64,000 nt of DNA from CAYREV01 sp964423345 (GCA_964423345.1 CAYREV010000013.1:7686-71685); one strand, 5' to 3'. Counted from the stretch's first letter, positions 52,683 to 62,014 are shown. Translations and numbers: made by a program. Notes: generated by a model from the sequence alone, not told the origin.

Positions 52683-54813
52683 TTTGCAGATAGTTAAGCC
52701 ATTGCTTTTCCTGTTGCAGGCGTACCGTATACCTCGCCCGGAGGCCGGGCACACTTTCAATCTTTTCGATCCATTTTCCGGCCCATTCAAACTCTTCATA
52801 ATAAGCGAGGCGGTGGATCATCTGTATAAAAATATCAAAATATTCCATATCAGCCGGAATGGTAAACAACTGCGAAGCGTAAGCAACTAAAAGATCCCTG
52901 CCTTCTCTTTTGAGTACCTCCCGGACCGCCCGTACCTTGGTGCGGTAATAAAGATTTTTAAAGGTTGCCGCATCAAATAGCCCCTTCCGGTAGGTCAGGT
53001 CCAGGTAATACCGCCATTGGGTCGAATCCAGCCGTGTTGCCAAAGCCTCTTCCAATCCCCCGGCCGATTTCTCTCCGGCAACCAGTTGCAGTGCCCTCCC
53101 CAGGTGGGCTTTCGCCATGGTTTCGTTATCTCCCAAAGCATAACCGTCGGCATAAAGTAGCTGAAGGTCTGCACTTGTATCACTAAGAGCTGCATTAGAC
53201 CGAACCTCTCCGGCCCTTCCCTCTTTGAGGTGGCGAAAGGCCCACTCCGATTTAACAAACAGGTTACCGGGCCGGATTTTCATGGCTTCATCAATGTGGC
53301 CGAGTGCACGTACCGTATCATGCTCCGCAAGATAAAAACGGTAACGGTCTAATGCCTCCCCGAAATCCGACATAATGTGGGGGCACTCCTGCTCAAAAAG
53401 AGATGGCATCGCAAAAAGGCGTTCCGCAATTCCCCTGTCTACGGAATCAACCCGAACCGTGTCGAGGGATTGCCTCCACCCTTCCACCAGCTTCTCAAAT
53501 GATTCGGAATAGGATCCACCCACATCGCCGCTTCTGTAGGCTTCCTTGAAACTTCCCACGGGGTAATGATCCAACAGGTATTTCACAAAAGAACCGGTGG
53601 TGGTATAGTTGACGGCCGACCTCCCCCCGTAAAAACCCAGGGGAGAAAGCGCACCTTTCATTTCACCGGCTGAGGGCAGGGGCTTCTCCGAGGCGACGAT
53701 CTGGTCGATAGTGGTTTTCCCGGATCCCGCCGGCGCCAGGGCCACGGCCAGCCCCTCGACCAGCCCGATACTCGTGCTTGCGTTGAACAGACGGTTACCG
53801 AACTGTTTGGAAAGGACGTGAACCAGTTCGTGTTTCAGGCTTCCATCTATCTGCTGCTTGGCTATATGCAGCTGGTCCTGCTCCAGCCATACCGGCACAT
53901 AGCTCGTAAATTTCGCCCCCACCATCTTTTTCTTCTGCCAGGGATGCCCATACAGGTAGCTCTCAACCCCGGAGGAAAGTCCCGAGAGGTTCAGGCGGCT
54001 GCTTATTTGTTGCAGATAGAACTCCTGTTCCAGCGCTATCAGCGCTATCTCTTCATCGGTATAGTAACGGTCATCATAAAAAATGCGGAAGTGTTCCGTT
54101 TCCATACTGCTGCCCAATCGCTCCTGCAGGTGTCTTGGCGGAGAGATGATGCCCGATTCTGCCAGGCGGGTATATCCCGTCATCAGAATAATTGCCGACA
54201 AAGCTGCAATCCACCGCGACGTTTTCTCTTCGTTCAGGGAAGGGATCGACCAGATCAGAAGAACCCAGCAGAGGGTCAGGCCGCGAAAGGCAAACACGCT
54301 TTCGGTAAGTTTCACAGTTTCATCATAGATCGGTCCCGGCCAGTATCCCCATACGTGATTAAAAAAATAGACCTGGGGAAAGTTTAAAAACTCGGCAATT
54401 AACCCTCCCGCCGCGATGGCAACAAGCAAGGCCATGGTTAGAGTTTTTCGGTAAGGCAACCCCCAGAAACGAAACAGGCGCCCCATGGCATAGCCAAGGA
54501 AAACCCCCGGTACGGGAAGCAGCAGCCAAAAACCCATACCGTGAACGCTGAAGCATCCGTTTATAATCGCATTTAATAGCAGGGGCAAACCAAACAGGAA
54601 CAGGTAGCCCGTCAGCCGAAGGGCCGCCCCGAAGTCCCCTGTTGATCCCTTCGGCCGGTGACATCCCCTCCATCCGCCCCACAGGGTGCCTGCGGCCGTA
54701 GCCACTATGGCTGATTCGATATGAAAATCACGCAGCAGGGGAACAAACAGGGCTGCAATACCCAACGAAACCGGCAGTATTATCCGATAGTAATTGAAAC
54801 GGCGGGAAATCAT
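52666..54813 (-). CDS. Polytopic membrane protein with gluzincin-like peptidase domain
   Basis: 715 residues. The N-terminal 220 residues contain about seven hydrophobic segments. A soluble domain follows with HELVH at 328-332 and a likely third zinc ligand E353 (IGLVEGLAVALA), the pattern of peptidase MA-like gluzincins. The rest (about 450-715) is helical and TPR-like (ALGHIDEAMKIRPGNLFVKSEWAFRHL). It is not a family I can name. It overlaps the DUF3267 gene downstream and is followed on the same strand by no obvious partner other than that one. Confidence 0.75.
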   Translation of the reverse strand: MISRRFNYYRIILPVSLGIAALFVPLLRDFHIESAIVATAAGTLWGGWRGCHRPKGSTGDFGAALRLTGYLFLFGLPLLLNAIINGCFSVHGMGFWLLLPVPGVFLGYAMGRLFRFWGLPYRKTLTMALLVAIAAGGLIAEFLNFPQVYFFNHVWGYWPGPIYDETVKLTESVFAFRGLTLCWVLLIWSIPSLNEEKTSRWIAALSAIILMTGYTRLAESGIISPPRHLQERLGSSMETEHFRIFYDDRYYTDEEIALIALEQEFYLQQISSRLNLSGLSSGVESYLYGHPWQKKKMVGAKFTSYVPVWLEQDQLHIAKQQIDGSLKHELVHVLSKQFGNRLFNASTSIGLVEGLAVALAPAGSGKTTIDQIVASEKPLPSAGEMKGALSPLGFYGGRSAVNYTTTGSFVKYLLDHYPVGSFKEAYRSGDVGGSYSESFEKLVEGWRQSLDTVRVDSVDRGIAERLFAMPSLFEQECPHIMSDFGEALDRYRFYLAEHDTVRALGHIDEAMKIRPGNLFVKSEWAFRHLKEGRAGEVRSNAALSDTSADLQLLYADGYALGDNETMAKAHLGRALQLVAGEKSAGGLEEALATRLDSTQWRYYLDLTYRKGLFDAATFKNLYYRTKVRAVREVLKREGRDLLVAYASQLFTIPADMEYFDIFIQMIHRLAYYEEFEWAGKWIEKIESVPGLRARYTVRLQQEKQWLNYLQNGPTE

Positions 54814-54843
54814 GATTCAATAATACGGCAATTCGACTTCAAT

Positions 54844-55233
54844 TTAAACGGCCGAAGAGATCCCCGCCCAGTACACCCAGTACATCAGTAAAAACTGAAG
54901 GGGCAATCGAGCCGCCAGCAGGCCGGTATACCATGTGAAGCCATATCTGCCGTACGCTTTCCCCGCCATATCTATATTTGCGGGGAATACGGCAAGCAAC
55001 AGCAGGAGGAGCCCCCAGGCCGATACCACCTGCCATGCCGGAAGAAGGATTCCAATGCCCCCCGCCAGTTCGGCCACCCCGCTGATATAGACCATCGCCC
55101 GAGGGCGGGGAAGGTAGTCGGGCATCACCCTGATAAAAGGTGCCGGTTTAAGAAAATGCAGCAGGCCCATTCCACAAAATAGAAATGCAATAAGGTAGCG
55201 GTGTATAGCAGGATCGGTAAGCAGTTCGGGCAT
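54844..55233 (-). CDS. DoxX-like membrane protein
   Basis: 129 residues with four hydrophobic segments, starting FLFCGMGLLHFLKPAPFIRVMPDYLP and containing ISGVAELAGGIGILLP, the pattern of DoxX/DoxD-type proteins. Some members associate with quinone or redox stress pathways. It lies 4 bp after the stop of the proline dehydrogenase gene on the same strand, so the two are probably one operon. Confidence 0.82.
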   Translation of the reverse strand: MPELLTDPAIHRYLIAFLFCGMGLLHFLKPAPFIRVMPDYLPRPRAMVYISGVAELAGGIGILLPAWQVVSAWGLLLLLLAVFPANIDMAGKAYGRYGFTWYTGLLAARLPLQFLLMYWVYWAGISSAV

Positions 55234-55237
55234 AATT

Positions 55238-56089
55238 TTATTTTTTAAACATGGTCTTTAACACAAACCAGATGTTCTCCTTGCGTTCCGTCAGGCGCCG
55301 CTTGAAATAGGGGAACCACATCGTACCGTAAGGAACATAAATCCTGGTATTATACCCTTTTCGGGTCAGCTCCTCCATGGTATCCTGCCTCAATCCATAC
55401 AGCATCTGAAATTCAAAGCGGGGCTTCCCGATATCGTGCTGTGAAGTATACTCCAATGTCCAATTGACCAGCTCATCATCATGGGTCGCAATGCGCGGGA
55501 AAGGCGTTTTCTTAAATAAAATTGCGGCATACTCCTTGAACGCCTCCCGGATCTCCGCCATGCTCTGTATAGCCAGCCGGTCAGGCTCCTTGTAGGCCCC
55601 TTTGCAGAGCCTGACATCCGCTCCCATATCGGCCAGGTCGGGAATATCTTCCTTAGAGCGATGAAGATACGCCTGTATTACAATACCGACATGTTTGCCG
55701 TACTTTTTAAAGGCTTCTTTAAACAGGTCGATGGTGACCTGCGTATAATCCGAACCCTCCATATCTATACGTACAAACTGGTCTTCCTCCCGCGCCACAT
55801 CCAGGAGCCGGTGTAGATTATCCCTACAGTAGTCCCGGTCGATGTCCAGCCCAAGCATGGTCAGCTTGATGGAAATGGTACTGTCCAGCCCCTTATTCTC
55901 AATGCCACGAAGCAGTTGAATATATTCATGCACGGTTTGCTCGGCAGTAGCCCGATCCGTAACATTCTCTCCCAACATATCCAGGGTAATTTTAATATTC
56001 TTCCGGTTGAGGCCCTCCACTTTGGGAACGGTCTCTTCAAAATTTTCACCGGCTACAAATCGCTTGGCAAGGAAAAAGGGAAGTTTCAT
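55238..56089 (-). CDS. Proline dehydrogenase (monofunctional)
   Basis: 283 residues. FAD enzyme oxidising proline to pyrroline-5-carboxylate. The catalytic barrel shows TISIKLTMLGLDID, VRIDMEGSDYTQVTIDLF, GIVIQAYLHRSKEDI, VRLCKGAYKE, ATHDDELV and FEFQMLYGLRQDTMEEL, all diagnostic of the PRODH domain. The usual aldehyde dehydrogenase partner is not adjacent. The 5' region contains a 23-bp tandem duplication carrying the ribosome binding site. Confidence 0.94.
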   Translation of the reverse strand: MKLPFFLAKRFVAGENFEETVPKVEGLNRKNIKITLDMLGENVTDRATAEQTVHEYIQLLRGIENKGLDSTISIKLTMLGLDIDRDYCRDNLHRLLDVAREEDQFVRIDMEGSDYTQVTIDLFKEAFKKYGKHVGIVIQAYLHRSKEDIPDLADMGADVRLCKGAYKEPDRLAIQSMAEIREAFKEYAAILFKKTPFPRIATHDDELVNWTLEYTSQHDIGKPRFEFQMLYGLRQDTMEELTRKGYNTRIYVPYGTMWFPYFKRRLTERKENIWFVLKTMFKK

Positions 56090-56093
56090 GAAG

Positions 56094-56139
56094 CTGTCCT
56101 TTCTTTGAGATTTAAACTGTCCTTTCTTTGAAATTTAAA
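56094..56139 (-). repeat. 23-bp tandem duplication before the proline dehydrogenase gene
   Basis: Two copies (56094-56116 and 56117-56139) differ at one base. Read on the minus strand each contains an AAAGGA purine run, and the nearer copy supplies the ribosome binding site of the proline dehydrogenase. Confidence 0.85.
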
Positions 56140-56278
56140 GTGCCTGAAAATAAAAAAATGATAGCTTCTCTCCTATCAACACCCCCCGACTTCTTTTTAA
56201 AAAATGTGTAACTCCCGTCCGACTCTGCCGTACTATAAGCCTGCTGTTAAAATTAACGACCACAAATTTCAGAGTATT

Positions 56279-57238
56279 ATGAATGTACGAAACAAGTATA
56301 TGACCAAATTGATGTTTGCACTCGCCCTGACCTTTTTGGGTACTATGCTACTCGCATATACCGCATCGGCTGCGGATACGGAGGTTAAAGACGATCCATA
56401 CAGGGTTGAGGAGTTTACGCTCGCCACCCCGGGAAATCTGGAAGTGAAAACGTCCGGGGGACATATTACCGTTGAAGGATCCGATACCGACCGCCTGAGG
56501 GTTGAAATGTATGTGCGCAAAAACGGGAAAGACCTCACTCCCGAGGATACCGACCTGGCCGGCTACGACATAGAAATTTCAAAGTCTGGAAATACGGTCC
56601 ATGCTGTCGCCAAGCGTGCCAATGACAAGGGGTGGAGATTCTGGAATAACCAGCCCTCCATCTCATTTGTGGTCTATACCCCGAGAGAGATGAGTACCGA
56701 TCTCAAGACGAGCGGGGGGCACATCAAGGCCCGCGGCCTTGACGGCGAACAGAACATATCCACGAGCGGGGGACACCTGGAGCTTCACGAGCTGAAAGGG
56801 GTGGTACATGCCCGTACATCCGGGGGACACATAGATATAGACTCCTTTAACGGGGAGATGGAAGCCAAGACCAGCGGGGGACATATAGAGGCCCGTGCTT
56901 CGGAAGGCAGCATCCACCTGCGCACTTCCGGGGGACATATAGAACTGGACGATCTCAGCGGCAGTATCAAGGCTTCAACAAGCGGAGGAAGCATATCGGC
57001 CGACCTTAAAAGTATAGGCCAGTATGTAGACCTTCGCACCAGCGGGGGAAGCATCAATATTTCCGTACCGGAAGGAGCCGGGCTCGACCTGGACCTCAAG
57101 GGGACCCGGGTTCAGACAAAACTGCTTAACTTTTCAGGCGAAGTGGAAGATGACAAAGTGGAAGGCACCATCAACGGCGGCGGGCCGAAACTATCGGCGC
57201 GCACTTCCGGAGGGCGGGTTCGCATCTCCTTTCATTAG
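56279..57238 (+). CDS. Secreted TSGG-repeat protein (DUF4097-like)
   Basis: 319 residues from the ATG at 56279; an ATG at 56300 is also possible. A signal peptide (about 1-32, ending ASAADTE) is followed by a beta-strand region and nine TSGG units at residues 58, 144, 162, 180, 198, 216, 234, 254 and 309. Six of them are exactly 18 residues apart, as expected for a beta-solenoid. The shape resembles DUF4097 putative adhesin-like proteins. Function is unknown. It is a single gene between proline dehydrogenase and a cupredoxin. Confidence 0.8.
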   Translation: MNVRNKYMTKLMFALALTFLGTMLLAYTASAADTEVKDDPYRVEEFTLATPGNLEVKTSGGHITVEGSDTDRLRVEMYVRKNGKDLTPEDTDLAGYDIEISKSGNTVHAVAKRANDKGWRFWNNQPSISFVVYTPREMSTDLKTSGGHIKARGLDGEQNISTSGGHLELHELKGVVHARTSGGHIDIDSFNGEMEAKTSGGHIEARASEGSIHLRTSGGHIELDDLSGSIKASTSGGSISADLKSIGQYVDLRTSGGSINISVPEGAGLDLDLKGTRVQTKLLNFSGEVEDDKVEGTINGGGPKLSARTSGGRVRISFH

Positions 57239-57548
57239 TTAGCTACATGATGTTATCAGCAGTTAAATGATTTTTTAGGCTGCATCATGTAAAACACCCT
57301 AAAGCCCGGCGATCATGCCGGGCTTCATTTTACTCTCCTCCCTGTTATATCTCCAACCCCTATCTGCTGCCTCTTTTTTTAACTCCCCATCAACATCTTA
57401 CGGTTAATACGGAACATTAAGCTGGTTGCGGACTTCCCATATAACAGATACCCTGTATATAAATGTGAATTATACAGCCGGCTGAATTTTTTTCCGTTTC
57501 TCTTTGTTAGGAAAACATCAAATTTTAGAATCCAAATTATTCAAGACC
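57239..57548. other. Intergenic stretch with terminator
   Basis: 310 bp between the TSGG-repeat gene and the cupredoxin gene. It contains the terminator at 57302-57325 and, further on, an AT-rich segment that probably holds the cupredoxin promoter. No gene is seen. Confidence 0.6.
57302..57325 (+). terminator. Intrinsic terminator
   Basis: AAGCCCGGC-gatcat-GCCGGGCTT, a perfect 9-bp stem followed by CATTTTACT, 63 bp after the TSGG-repeat gene. Confidence 0.82.
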
Positions 57549-58112
57549 ATGAAAAAATTAATCCCCCTGATTTTTGTTTCCGCATCATTGTTGTTCAGCG
57601 GCTGTTCCGGCGAATCCGATACAAAAGAACAGTCCTCAGAGCAACAGCTTGAGGAAGTAACCATTGACATGTATGGTTTAAACCAGTTTCGTTTTGCGGT
57701 AAAGGAAGAACACCCCAATGTCCGAACCAGCGACACCCTGATGGCTAACGGTGAGGAGTATTACCGGGTGGAGGAAATAATGGTAGAGCCCGGCCAACCG
57801 GTAAGCCTGAAACTGACCACCATAAGTACCATGCCTCCCGCGGCCATGTCGCACAACTGGGTCATGCTCAATAAGGATGCCGATGCCGAAAAGTTTGCTA
57901 CAGCCTCCATTAAAGCCAAGCAGAATAATTATGTGGCTCCCGATATGGAAGACCGGATATACGCCCTCACCGGCCTGATTGCAGGGGGGGAATCGGAAAC
58001 CGTAGAGTTCAACGCCCCTGAGGAGGCCGGCACCTACGAATATATCTGCACCTTCCCCGGCCACTACTCCGGCGGCATGCTCGGTATTCTCACCGTAGGC
58101 GATCAGATGTAA
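57549..58112 (+). CDS. Azurin-like cupredoxin lipoprotein
   Basis: 187 residues from the ATG at 57549. A lipobox FSGC anchors it at C19. The type-1 copper site is complete: H102 in MSHNWVM, C167 and H172 in YICTFPGH, and M177 in SGGM. This is the azurin/auracyanin arrangement with axial methionine. It should shuttle electrons in the periplasm between respiratory complexes. It has its own terminator and lies in a group of exported-protein genes. Confidence 0.9.
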   Translation: MKKLIPLIFVSASLLFSGCSGESDTKEQSSEQQLEEVTIDMYGLNQFRFAVKEEHPNVRTSDTLMANGEEYYRVEEIMVEPGQPVSLKLTTISTMPPAAMSHNWVMLNKDADAEKFATASIKAKQNNYVAPDMEDRIYALTGLIAGGESETVEFNAPEEAGTYEYICTFPGHYSGGMLGILTVGDQM

Positions 58113-58135
58113 TCCCGATCTTTACCAACATATGT

Positions 58136-58159
58136 AGCCCCGCATATGAAAGCGGGGCT
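58136..58159 (+). terminator. Intrinsic terminator after the cupredoxin gene
   Basis: AGCCCCGC-atatgaaa-GCGGGGCT, an 8-bp stem followed by the AT-rich tail ATTATATTTATTT. Confidence 0.82.
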
Positions 58160-58230
58160 ATTATATTTATTTGTGTAACCCCATGACTTTGCACATACTT
58201 ATAGGCAACCCATATAAAATCTTATCAATT

Positions 58231-58911
58231 ATGAGAAAATCACTTTTAGCCCTTACGCTGATACTATTTGCTTTTTCCCAACTGGGGATGGCCCAGGAAT
58301 ATCATCCCAAGCATTCGGAACAGGATAACCTGAAGGTACCCGAAGGCTGGGAAGTACGGCTTGACAATCCCGAAAAGAATGCCAGCATTGGCGACGATCC
58401 CGACAAACATGACATCTACTTCGTCAACATGTCGCCGGGATGGCACATCACGACAGGCCCCCGGGCTATTTTTTATCGCCCCGACGTAAAGGTTGAAGGA
58501 AACTATAGCGTCAGCACCACTATTCACCTTTTTGACACCAAGGGACGAAACGAGGCCTTCGGGCTCTTTTTCGGGGGACAAAACCTCCAGGAATCGAACC
58601 AAAGCTATACCTATTATCTGCTTCGGAACAGCGGTGAGTACCTGATCAAGAAAAGAATAGGCGACGGTACCGAAGTCATCAAAGGGTGGACGGAAGCCCC
58701 TGCCATGAAAACGTATCAGGATACCACCGAAACCTCTGTCTCAAATACCCTCTCCGTTAAGGTGGGAGACACCTCCGTATCCTTTTTTATTAACGGGAAA
58801 AAAGTTGAAGAGCTTCCAAAAGAGGGCATTGATACCGAAGGTATTGCAGGCCTGAGGGTAAACCACGTGCTTAACCTGCACATTGAGAAGCTGGACGTCA
58901 GCAAGAATTAA
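58231..58911 (+). CDS. Secreted ConA-like (DUF1080-type) protein
   Basis: 226 residues from the ATG at 58231. A signal peptide ends near MAQ-EYH. The mature part reads as a concanavalin-like beta-sandwich: FVNMSPGWHITTGPRAIFYRPD, NEAFGLFFGGQNL, YYLLRNSGEYLIKKRIGDG, SFFINGKKVEELP, VNHVLNLHIEKLDV. This is the pattern of the DUF1080/glycoside-hydrolase-associated fold, which may bind carbohydrate. Specific activity is unknown. A terminator follows its stop. Confidence 0.72.
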   Translation: MRKSLLALTLILFAFSQLGMAQEYHPKHSEQDNLKVPEGWEVRLDNPEKNASIGDDPDKHDIYFVNMSPGWHITTGPRAIFYRPDVKVEGNYSVSTTIHLFDTKGRNEAFGLFFGGQNLQESNQSYTYYLLRNSGEYLIKKRIGDGTEVIKGWTEAPAMKTYQDTTETSVSNTLSVKVGDTSVSFFINGKKVEELPKEGIDTEGIAGLRVNHVLNLHIEKLDVSKN

Positions 58912-58927
58912 TATCTGAAATAATACA

Positions 58928-58957
58928 ATGGCCCCAATATTACTCAGGGGCCATTTT
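58928..58957. terminator. Bidirectional terminator between convergent genes
   Basis: ATGGCCCC (58928-58935) pairs with GGGGCCAT (58947-58954), followed by TTT. It lies between the stop of the ConA-like gene and that of the S9 peptidase and can serve either. Confidence 0.78.
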
Positions 58958-58987
58958 TAATGATTTCCACTCTTTACGGTAGGAATA

Positions 58988-61024
58988 TCAGTGCTGCCCA
59001 AACCATTCAAGGATATGGGCAACCTTGGCCATAAGCTGGCTGGGACGGGAGGCAATGCCGTGGCTTGAACCGGGAACCCTGACCATGACCGATTCCACCT
59101 TGCGCAGTTTCAATGCCGTGTAATACTGCTCCGTTTCCGATATGGGGGTCCTATAATCTTCCTCCCCCGTTATAAGCATGGTTGGGGTATTCACATTCCC
59201 CACCAGGGATATGGGTGAACGCTCCATATAATGATCCCGATGCTCCCAGGGCAGGCCCGGAAACCAGTACTTGGTAAAAAATACCGGGAAGTCAGCCGTC
59301 AACACAAAACTGTACCAGTTGATTACGGGCTTGGCCACCACGGCAGCACTGAACCGGTCGGTCTTGCCGATACTCCAGGCCGTCAGCACACCGCCTCCGC
59401 TTCCGCCGGTTATATAGAGCCTCTCCTCATCAATATAACCCTTGTCAATAACGGCATCCACACCCGACATGAGGTCATCATAGTCGTTGCCGGGGTAATT
59501 ATGGTGGATGAGGTTGCCAAACTCCTCGCCGTAGCTGGTGCTTCCGCGCGGGTTCGTATAGAGGACCACATAGCCGCCTGCTGCCATCAGCTGGAGCTCG
59601 GCGGTAAAACGGTCGCCATAATTAGCAAACGGCCCTCCGTGAATTTCCAGGATCAGGGGATATTTTTTAGCGGGATCAAAATTGGGAGGCTTGATAATCC
59701 AGCCCTGCACCTTCCGGTTGTCATGAGAGGAACGGTACCATATCTCCTCTACCTCCCCGAGCTGTTTATGCCCGAACAGGTCTTCATTCAGCCGGGTCAG
59801 CCGCTTGCTCTTCATGTTGCGGCTCCCAACCGCTACATCGGCGGGGTGGTCGGGGCGGGAATGGGTGTAGGCAAACATCCCGTCGGAGGCCACCGAAAAA
59901 GAACCGCCTCCATAGGGCCGGCCGATGGACGTGCCTCCCAGGTTTTCGGCGGCCGGTTGAACATTGCCGTTCATGCTCACAAAAGCAATCTTGGTATTCC
60001 CCATATCATCATATTGAACAAACAGCCCGTCGCGGTCAGCACTCCACTGGGGATTGACAATGCTGCGGTCAAAATCGTCGGTGATCACTCTTTTTCCGGA
60101 ACCGTCCGCATTCATCACATATAAATGGCTCACCTGGTATCCCTGGTATTCATCGTCGTATCCCGTATAGGCAATGAACTGCCCGTCAGGTGATACCGCC
60201 GGAGCGGTATCGGGGCCCTGGCGATCGGTTAATGCCGTAATCTCCCCATCCTCAACCGATACCTTGTAGATTTCGGAGTTGTTGGGTTCATAACGCCAGT
60301 TTTTATGGCGGTTGGCCGAGATAAGCAGGTGCTCCCCGTCAGGCGTCCACTGCGGTGTCCCGCTGTGATTAAAATCTCCGGAGGTAATCTGCCGCGGCGT
60401 CCCGCCATCGGCCGGAACTACGAAAACATGGGTATAGCCGTCCTCCAGATATCCCTCGCCGTCAGACCGGTACTGCAGCTTGTCAATAACGCGCACACTC
60501 TCGGCCCACTCCGCACCTTCAGGTTTGCCGGGCAGCGTAACCATGGGCCCTTCCTCTTTTGGAACAAACATCGTAAAAGCGATCATGCTTCCGTCCGGCG
60601 ACCATGAGAGTCCCCCCGGCGAATGGGTGAGGTTGGATATTTTAGCCGTTTGTCCGGTATCCATCCATCGCATGTGCAGTTCCGGTGAGCCACTTTTCGA
60701 TGATACATATACCATCCTGTTGCCGTCGGGCGACCATCGGGATGAATAGTTGCTGTTGTTTCCAGAGGTGAGGGGGCGATGGCCGCTGCCATCTGCCTGG
60801 ACGATCCAGATATTGGATTTTCTACGATCGTCCGTGATATCCATAAAGTTGCGTACATAGACCACCTGCTTGCCATCCGGTGAAATCCGGGGATCCGAGG
60901 CATACTCCAGGTCAAATACGTTTTCAAGAGTAAAAAGGGGTTGTTGCTGGAACGCTTGCGCTCCCGTGAACCCTATAAGGATGATACATACTGTGAGGGT
61001 GAGTCTCTTAAACATGGTCGGCAT
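58988..61024 (-). CDS. S9 family peptidase (prolyl oligopeptidase/acylaminoacyl type), secreted
   Basis: 678 residues from the ATG at 61024, preceded by the strong site GGAGGT. A signal peptide (about 1-25) directs it out of the cytoplasm. The N-terminal beta-propeller (about 40-420) contains repeated SPDG/WSPDG units (WD40-like, TolB-like). The alpha/beta-hydrolase domain has S542 (YITGGSGGGVLTAW), D623 (ITGEEDYRTP) and H655 (PGSSHGI) as triad. It cleaves short peptides in the periplasm. It is single, in an exported-protein neighbourhood. Confidence 0.93.
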   Translation of the reverse strand: MPTMFKRLTLTVCIILIGFTGAQAFQQQPLFTLENVFDLEYASDPRISPDGKQVVYVRNFMDITDDRRKSNIWIVQADGSGHRPLTSGNNSNYSSRWSPDGNRMVYVSSKSGSPELHMRWMDTGQTAKISNLTHSPGGLSWSPDGSMIAFTMFVPKEEGPMVTLPGKPEGAEWAESVRVIDKLQYRSDGEGYLEDGYTHVFVVPADGGTPRQITSGDFNHSGTPQWTPDGEHLLISANRHKNWRYEPNNSEIYKVSVEDGEITALTDRQGPDTAPAVSPDGQFIAYTGYDDEYQGYQVSHLYVMNADGSGKRVITDDFDRSIVNPQWSADRDGLFVQYDDMGNTKIAFVSMNGNVQPAAENLGGTSIGRPYGGGSFSVASDGMFAYTHSRPDHPADVAVGSRNMKSKRLTRLNEDLFGHKQLGEVEEIWYRSSHDNRKVQGWIIKPPNFDPAKKYPLILEIHGGPFANYGDRFTAELQLMAAGGYVVLYTNPRGSTSYGEEFGNLIHHNYPGNDYDDLMSGVDAVIDKGYIDEERLYITGGSGGGVLTAWSIGKTDRFSAAVVAKPVINWYSFVLTADFPVFFTKYWFPGLPWEHRDHYMERSPISLVGNVNTPTMLITGEEDYRTPISETEQYYTALKLRKVESVMVRVPGSSHGIASRPSQLMAKVAHILEWFGQH

Positions 61025-61159
61025 AATACCTCCGGTTTAGATTTTGCTTGATCGGCAATGTGCAAAATTATAAACCTAAAGTACAGGCAACCATCACCTG
61101 TAAGGCAGATATGCTTAACCACTTCCTGACTTAAGCCCTGCTTTGTGAGGACTGCTTAT

Positions 61160-61981
61160 TTACTCCAGTACGAATCGGAAGGTAATGATTCCCCACTGTG
61201 ACTGTTGCGGTACCCCGGATGGCAGGCTGGTGAAACGCCAGCTACGCAGGGTGCGAATAACTTCACGTTCCAGTTCGGGGTTCATCTTGCGGAGGGGGAT
61301 GATACGGCCGAGGGTGCCGTTGGGCTTAACTTCAAATTTTATAGAGATGGTAGCCTCGACGTTACTATTATTTTCAGGCATCGGCTGAAACCTGGGGTCC
61401 CGCTCCAGGTCTCCCTCCCATTTGAGCTCATAGGGGGCCTGCTTGTCAGACTCATTTCCGGTCCCCTGCTCGGCATCTATCTCCCCCTTGTTGCCCTTCA
61501 CGTCGCCGCTCGTTTCCGCCCCCTCCTGCTGTACTTCATCCTTGCGCGTCTTGGGCGGGATCGCCACCTCCTCCTTCTCCTCTGATTTTGTTTCCTCTTT
61601 GGGATCCACCTTATCCGTTTCGGGCGTCTTGACCGGCTCCTCCTCAATTTCCTCCTTCTGTTCGGGGGCATCCACCGGCTTGGTGGTTTCCTGGGTGGTA
61701 GCCTGCTCTTTCTCTACCGGATCGGGTTTTTCCGGTTTGGGTTCCTCCGGCTTGACCTCGGACGGGTCGGGGCGTGTAGCCACCTTTTCATTTTTAACCT
61801 CAGCTTTCTGCGCCAGCGTACCGGCTTTGAATTCCCCGAATTCCACTTCAATAAAAGAGGGGCGAGCCTTCTGGTTTATGGTAAAGGTATAGAGGATGAA
61901 AAATATAGCAAGCACAACGTGTACGATCCCTGTTATCAACAGGGCAAATCGATCTTCGTCGTTGAGCTTTAAAAGGTCCAT
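61160..61981 (-). CDS. TonB-type energy transducer
   Basis: 273 residues. One N-terminal helix (about 12-34, LLITGIVHVVLAIFFILYTF) is followed by a proline/glutamate-rich periplasmic spacer (about 70-190) and a TonB C-terminal fold (ATISIKFEVKPNGTLGRIIPLRKMNPELEREVIRTLRSWRFTS). It passes energy from ExbB/ExbD to outer-membrane receptors. It is the last gene of the minus-strand cluster, 33 bp after exbD. Confidence 0.87.
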   Translation of the reverse strand: MDLLKLNDEDRFALLITGIVHVVLAIFFILYTFTINQKARPSFIEVEFGEFKAGTLAQKAEVKNEKVATRPDPSEVKPEEPKPEKPDPVEKEQATTQETTKPVDAPEQKEEIEEEPVKTPETDKVDPKEETKSEEKEEVAIPPKTRKDEVQQEGAETSGDVKGNKGEIDAEQGTGNESDKQAPYELKWEGDLERDPRFQPMPENNSNVEATISIKFEVKPNGTLGRIIPLRKMNPELEREVIRTLRSWRFTSLPSGVPQQSQWGIITFRFVLE

Positions 61982-62014
61982 AATGGACAGTGATAAAAAT
62001 TATAGTGTTGCGGG

